A stretch of 7,763 bases of DNA. It comes from Candidatus Omnitrophota bacterium (GTDB lineage: Bacteria; Omnitrophota; Gorgyraeia; Duberdicusellales; 4484-171). The stretch is from contig JAUVUO010000056.1 of NCBI GenBank assembly GCA_030601015.1, positions 1 to 7,763 of the forward strand, written 5' to 3'. Each line of letters opens with the position of its first letter. Position 1 is the stretch's first letter. The notes beneath the pieces are model-generated. The model was not told the origin of the DNA, did no database searches, and saw only the letters and a list, made by a program, of their open reading frames with translations. Below are positions 5,483-7,763 of the stretch, piece after piece. Both the position numbers and the translations under genes were made by a program.

Positions 5483-7555
5483 TTAGTTTCCTTTAAAATA
5501 TGAATCTACATATGCTCTTATACCTTTATTCTGTGTTTTTTCTAATTTAGGATCTCCTTTTATCGTCTTATAAGCAAAACTTCTTGCATCCTTTAATATT
5601 GTTAAATCTCTTAAAGGATTGGCTATTCTTAAATCAGGTAATCCGTGCTGCATTTTGCCGAAAAAATCTCCCGGGCCTCTTAATTTAAGGTCTTCTTCCG
5701 CTATAACAAATCCATCACGTATTTTTAAAATTATTTCTAACCTACTTAAAGAAAGGCCTGATAAATTATTTTTACTCAAAAGAATAAAATATGGTTGATA
5801 TGTTGACCTTTGGATCCTACCTCGTAATTGATGTAACTGGGCCAACCCAAATCTTTCCGGATTTTCAACTATCATGGTAGTAGCATTCTCTATATTAACT
5901 CCTACCTCAACCACAGTCGTAGACACTAATATATCTATCTTTTTTTCTTTAAACTTTTCTATGGTCTTAAGTTTTTCCTGTCCTTTCATCTTCCCGTGAA
6001 ACATCTCCACTACAAATGATGAAAATCTTTTGGAAATTTTTCCATACATTAACTTTAAAGATTTCAATTCTTCATCTTGATTCTCTTCTATTACAGGATA
6101 AATAATATATACTTGCCGTCCTTTGCTAAGCGTATCTTCTACAAAATTATAAACCCAACTTCTTTGTTTATCTTTAAGCCACATTGTTTTAGCCGGTATC
6201 CTTCCTTTAGGACTTTCCTTAATAACCGAAATATCTAAGTCTCCGTATAAAGAAAGAGCTAAGCTTCTAGGTATAGGAGTAGCACTCATAACCAGACAAT
6301 GGGGATAAATTTTACCCTTTTTATAAAGCAATGCCCTTTGGGCAACTCCAAATTTATGCTGTTCATCTATAACAACCATACCTAAATTCTTAAATTTAAT
6401 ATTCTTTTGAATAAGTGAATGTGTTCCTACAACTATTTTAATTTTTCCTTCTTCTAAATCCTTATAGATTAATTGAATATCTTTCTTAGAAATTGAAGAA
6501 GTAATAACCCTGACAGAATCTTTAGTAAGCCCCCCATCTCCGCAAAGGATTTTTTGTAAACTTTCTTTATGCTGATAAGCAAGGACTTCCGTTGGAACCA
6601 TAATTGCTGATTGATACCCATTTTTAGCACATATACCTAAAGCAAAAGCAGCTACAACGGTTTTTCCGCATCCTACATCACCTTGCAAAAGCCTGTGCAT
6701 AGGGTAAGGCCGGGTCAAATCTGAAAAAATTTGAGATAAAACTTCTTTTTGAGAAGTAGTCAATTCAAAAGACAATTTTTTTTCTATTCGGTTAATTTCT
6801 TCATTATCTATTTTTAAAACAATACCTTTTTGAAGAGAATGTTTTGCTTTTCTCAAATACACTAAAATTTGCGAAAAAAACAATTCTTCAAAAATAAATC
6901 TTTCCCGGGATTTCTCAGCATCTTCCCACGATGAAGGTAAATGCATATCTTCTAAACTTTTTAGTATATTAGGCATATTCTTTTCTTTTCTAATATTATA
7001 AGGTAAAACATCTAAACAACCATCTTGAAACATCTCTATCGCTGAAAAAATAGACCTGCGAATAAATTTTTGGCTAAATTCCGGAGACAATCGATAGATA
7101 CCAACAATTTTGCCCACATTCAAAGATTTCGCCTCATCAGATAAGGCATAATCAGGCGAAGACAGTTGAAGAGCCCTATTAAAAAAAGAAGATTTACCAT
7201 AAACTATCAATTCTGATCCGGGTTTTATTATCTCGGCAAGGTATCCCTGGTTAAACCAATTACATTTTATAACACCGGTTTCATCTTCTAATATCAATTC
7301 AAATATAGTTTTAACTTTTTTGGACTTACCAAAGTTGGGCATCTTTTTCAAATTCACTGAGTGGACCAACCCTTTTACTAACCCAAATTCATCAATTTTA
7401 AGGTCTTTAATTTTCTTAAATACGCGTCTATCTTCATAGCGAAAAGGGAAATAATAAACAAGATCTTTCAGAGTAAATAACCCAATTTTATTAAACCCCT
7501 CTTCTCTTCTCGGGCCGACACCTTTAAGATAACGTATGGATATATCTCGTATCAT
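5483..7555 (-). CDS. recG: ATP-dependent DNA helicase RecG
   Basis: Remodels stalled replication forks and branched recombination intermediates, driven by ATP. The 690 residues match the usual length. The N-terminal helix-hairpin element YLKGVGPRREEGFNKIGL is at 9-26, followed by DLVYYFPFRYEDRR and an OB-fold wedge domain at about 55-145. Helicase motifs are Walker A GDVGCGKT at 292-299, GTHSLIQ at 377-383, DEQHKFGVAQR at 397-407 and SATPIPR at 424-430. They continue with STTVVEVGVNIENAT at 545-559 and QLRGRIQR at 576-583. Motif VI normally reads QLRGRVGR, so the last Gly is Gln here. The TRG translocation region LRGPGDFFG...Q.GLPD.R is at 626-643. The ATG at 7555 fits the family, and an upstream in-frame TAA excludes an earlier start. 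Unlike its neighbours it has no clear ribosome site. Confidence 0.97.
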   Translation of the reverse strand: MIRDISIRYLKGVGPRREEGFNKIGLFTLKDLVYYFPFRYEDRRVFKKIKDLKIDEFGLVKGLVHSVNLKKMPNFGKSKKVKTIFELILEDETGVIKCNWFNQGYLAEIIKPGSELIVYGKSSFFNRALQLSSPDYALSDEAKSLNVGKIVGIYRLSPEFSQKFIRRSIFSAIEMFQDGCLDVLPYNIRKEKNMPNILKSLEDMHLPSSWEDAEKSRERFIFEELFFSQILVYLRKAKHSLQKGIVLKIDNEEINRIEKKLSFELTTSQKEVLSQIFSDLTRPYPMHRLLQGDVGCGKTVVAAFALGICAKNGYQSAIMVPTEVLAYQHKESLQKILCGDGGLTKDSVRVITSSISKKDIQLIYKDLEEGKIKIVVGTHSLIQKNIKFKNLGMVVIDEQHKFGVAQRALLYKKGKIYPHCLVMSATPIPRSLALSLYGDLDISVIKESPKGRIPAKTMWLKDKQRSWVYNFVEDTLSKGRQVYIIYPVIEENQDEELKSLKLMYGKISKRFSSFVVEMFHGKMKGQEKLKTIEKFKEKKIDILVSTTVVEVGVNIENATTMIVENPERFGLAQLHQLRGRIQRSTYQPYFILLSKNNLSGLSLSRLEIILKIRDGFVIAEEDLKLRGPGDFFGKMQHGLPDLRIANPLRDLTILKDARSFAYKTIKGDPKLEKTQNKGIRAYVDSYFKGN

Positions 7556-7594
7556 AATCTTATATTATTAAATATTTATTCTGACTCCTGTGCA

Positions 7595-7612
7595 GGCGAA
7601 CAGCCGTTCGCC
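7595..7612. repeat. REP-like palindrome in the recG leader
   Basis: GGCGAAC, a 4-bp AGCC loop, then GTTCGCC form a perfect 7-bp G+C-rich stem in an AT-rich background. It begins 40 bp upstream of the recG ATG. The equivalent at 5322-5340 has a decayed right arm. Confidence 0.8.
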
Positions 7613-7678
7613 CCTACGATATCACCAACTAAACATCTTTTATTATATGAACAAATGGTAACAAATTAGAACCCGTTA
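7595..7678 (-). mobile_element. Fragment of REP-associated transposase upstream of recG
   Basis: A truncated second copy of the transposase found at 4923-5451. In frame it reads FVTICSYNKRCLVGDIVGANGCSP, preceded by a TAA where the other copy has Tyr (GF*F versus GFYF). Homology stops at GGGTTC on one side and exactly at the palindrome on the other. This copy keeps the base missing near 5337 in copy 1, so it shows that the ancestral frame passed through the palindrome as VGANGCSP. It ends 39 bp before the recG ATG. Confidence 0.85.
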
Positions 7679-7692
7679 ACCCGTAAAACCCG

Positions 7693-7763
7693 CTAACTAT
7701 TTTCCTTTTCCTTTTTATATTCTTCTATCACTTCTTTATGGTCAAATGCCATTTTTTCCGGTA
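7693..7763 (-). CDS. 3' end of an unrecognised gene
   Basis: An open frame enters from the right edge and ends at TAG (7693-7695). The 22 visible residues read MAFDHKEVIEEYKKEKENS after PEK. They are charged and Lys/Glu-rich, as at many protein C-termini, and no motif is recognisable. An internal ATG at codon 4 leaves open that this is a very short frame, but the position just upstream of recG on the same strand fits the tail of a normal upstream gene. No function is proposed. Confidence 0.45.
   Translation of the reverse strand, partial: PEKMAFDHKEVIEEYKKEKENS

Noticed and set aside
7625..7660. TATAAT-like sequence on the minus strand upstream of recG
   Set aside because: It is part of the transposase coding sequence and also present in the other copy, and no -35 box sits at proper spacing.
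1..7763. A novel defence or biosynthetic system
   Set aside because: Every substantial frame is a known housekeeping gene or transposase debris; only the 22-codon edge fragment remains unexplained.

Overview
The window is an AT-rich bacterial chromosome segment, roughly one-third G+C by eye. All recognisable genes lie on the minus strand, so transcription runs from high to low coordinates. The content is core housekeeping: recG, then rsmD, coaD, a yceD-type gene, rpmF, plsX, fabH and fabD. The yceD-rpmF-plsX-fabH-fabD order matches the well-known E. coli arrangement. rsmD-coaD upstream of it, and recG next to plsX/fab genes, are arrangements known from Firmicutes and other bacteria. Most genes have a clear AAGGAG-type ribosome binding site. 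The taxonomic source cannot be fixed from this window. A low-G+C, uncultured-type bacterium with REP-associated tyrosine transposases is a plausible guess; Omnitrophota or Elusimicrobiota are examples only, at low confidence.

Layout from high to low coordinates: 7693-7763 is the last 22 codons of an unrecognised gene. 7556-7692 is the recG leader and holds an 84-bp fragment of a REP-associated (Y1/HUH family) transposase. 5483-7555 is recG. 4923-5451 is a nearly full-length but broken copy of the same transposase. 4713-4922 is non-coding and holds a degenerate 7-bp repeat array and a perfect 8-bp-stem hairpin. 4167-4712 is rsmD, 3607-4110 coaD (TTG start), 3183-3638 the yceD-like gene, 2907-3113 rpmF, 1799-2830 plsX (GTG start), 865-1845 fabH, and 1-845 fabD, which runs off the left edge.

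How the genes fit together: rsmD, yceD and rpmF serve ribosome and rRNA maturation. coaD makes dephospho-CoA, which feeds CoA and the phosphopantetheine arm of acyl carrier protein. plsX, fabH and fabD link fatty-acid initiation to phospholipid synthesis. The block therefore couples ribosome production to membrane-lipid production. recG is a stalled-fork repair helicase and is separated from the block by the decayed transposase.

I found no undescribed multi-gene system. The points worth a second look are the repeat and mobile-element debris around recG, including a coding palindrome and a 94% direct repeat flanking recG. Others are the 7-bp repeat array, a 13-A homopolymer inside coaD, altered motifs in RecG and RsmD, and an AT-only inverted repeat just upstream of plsX.
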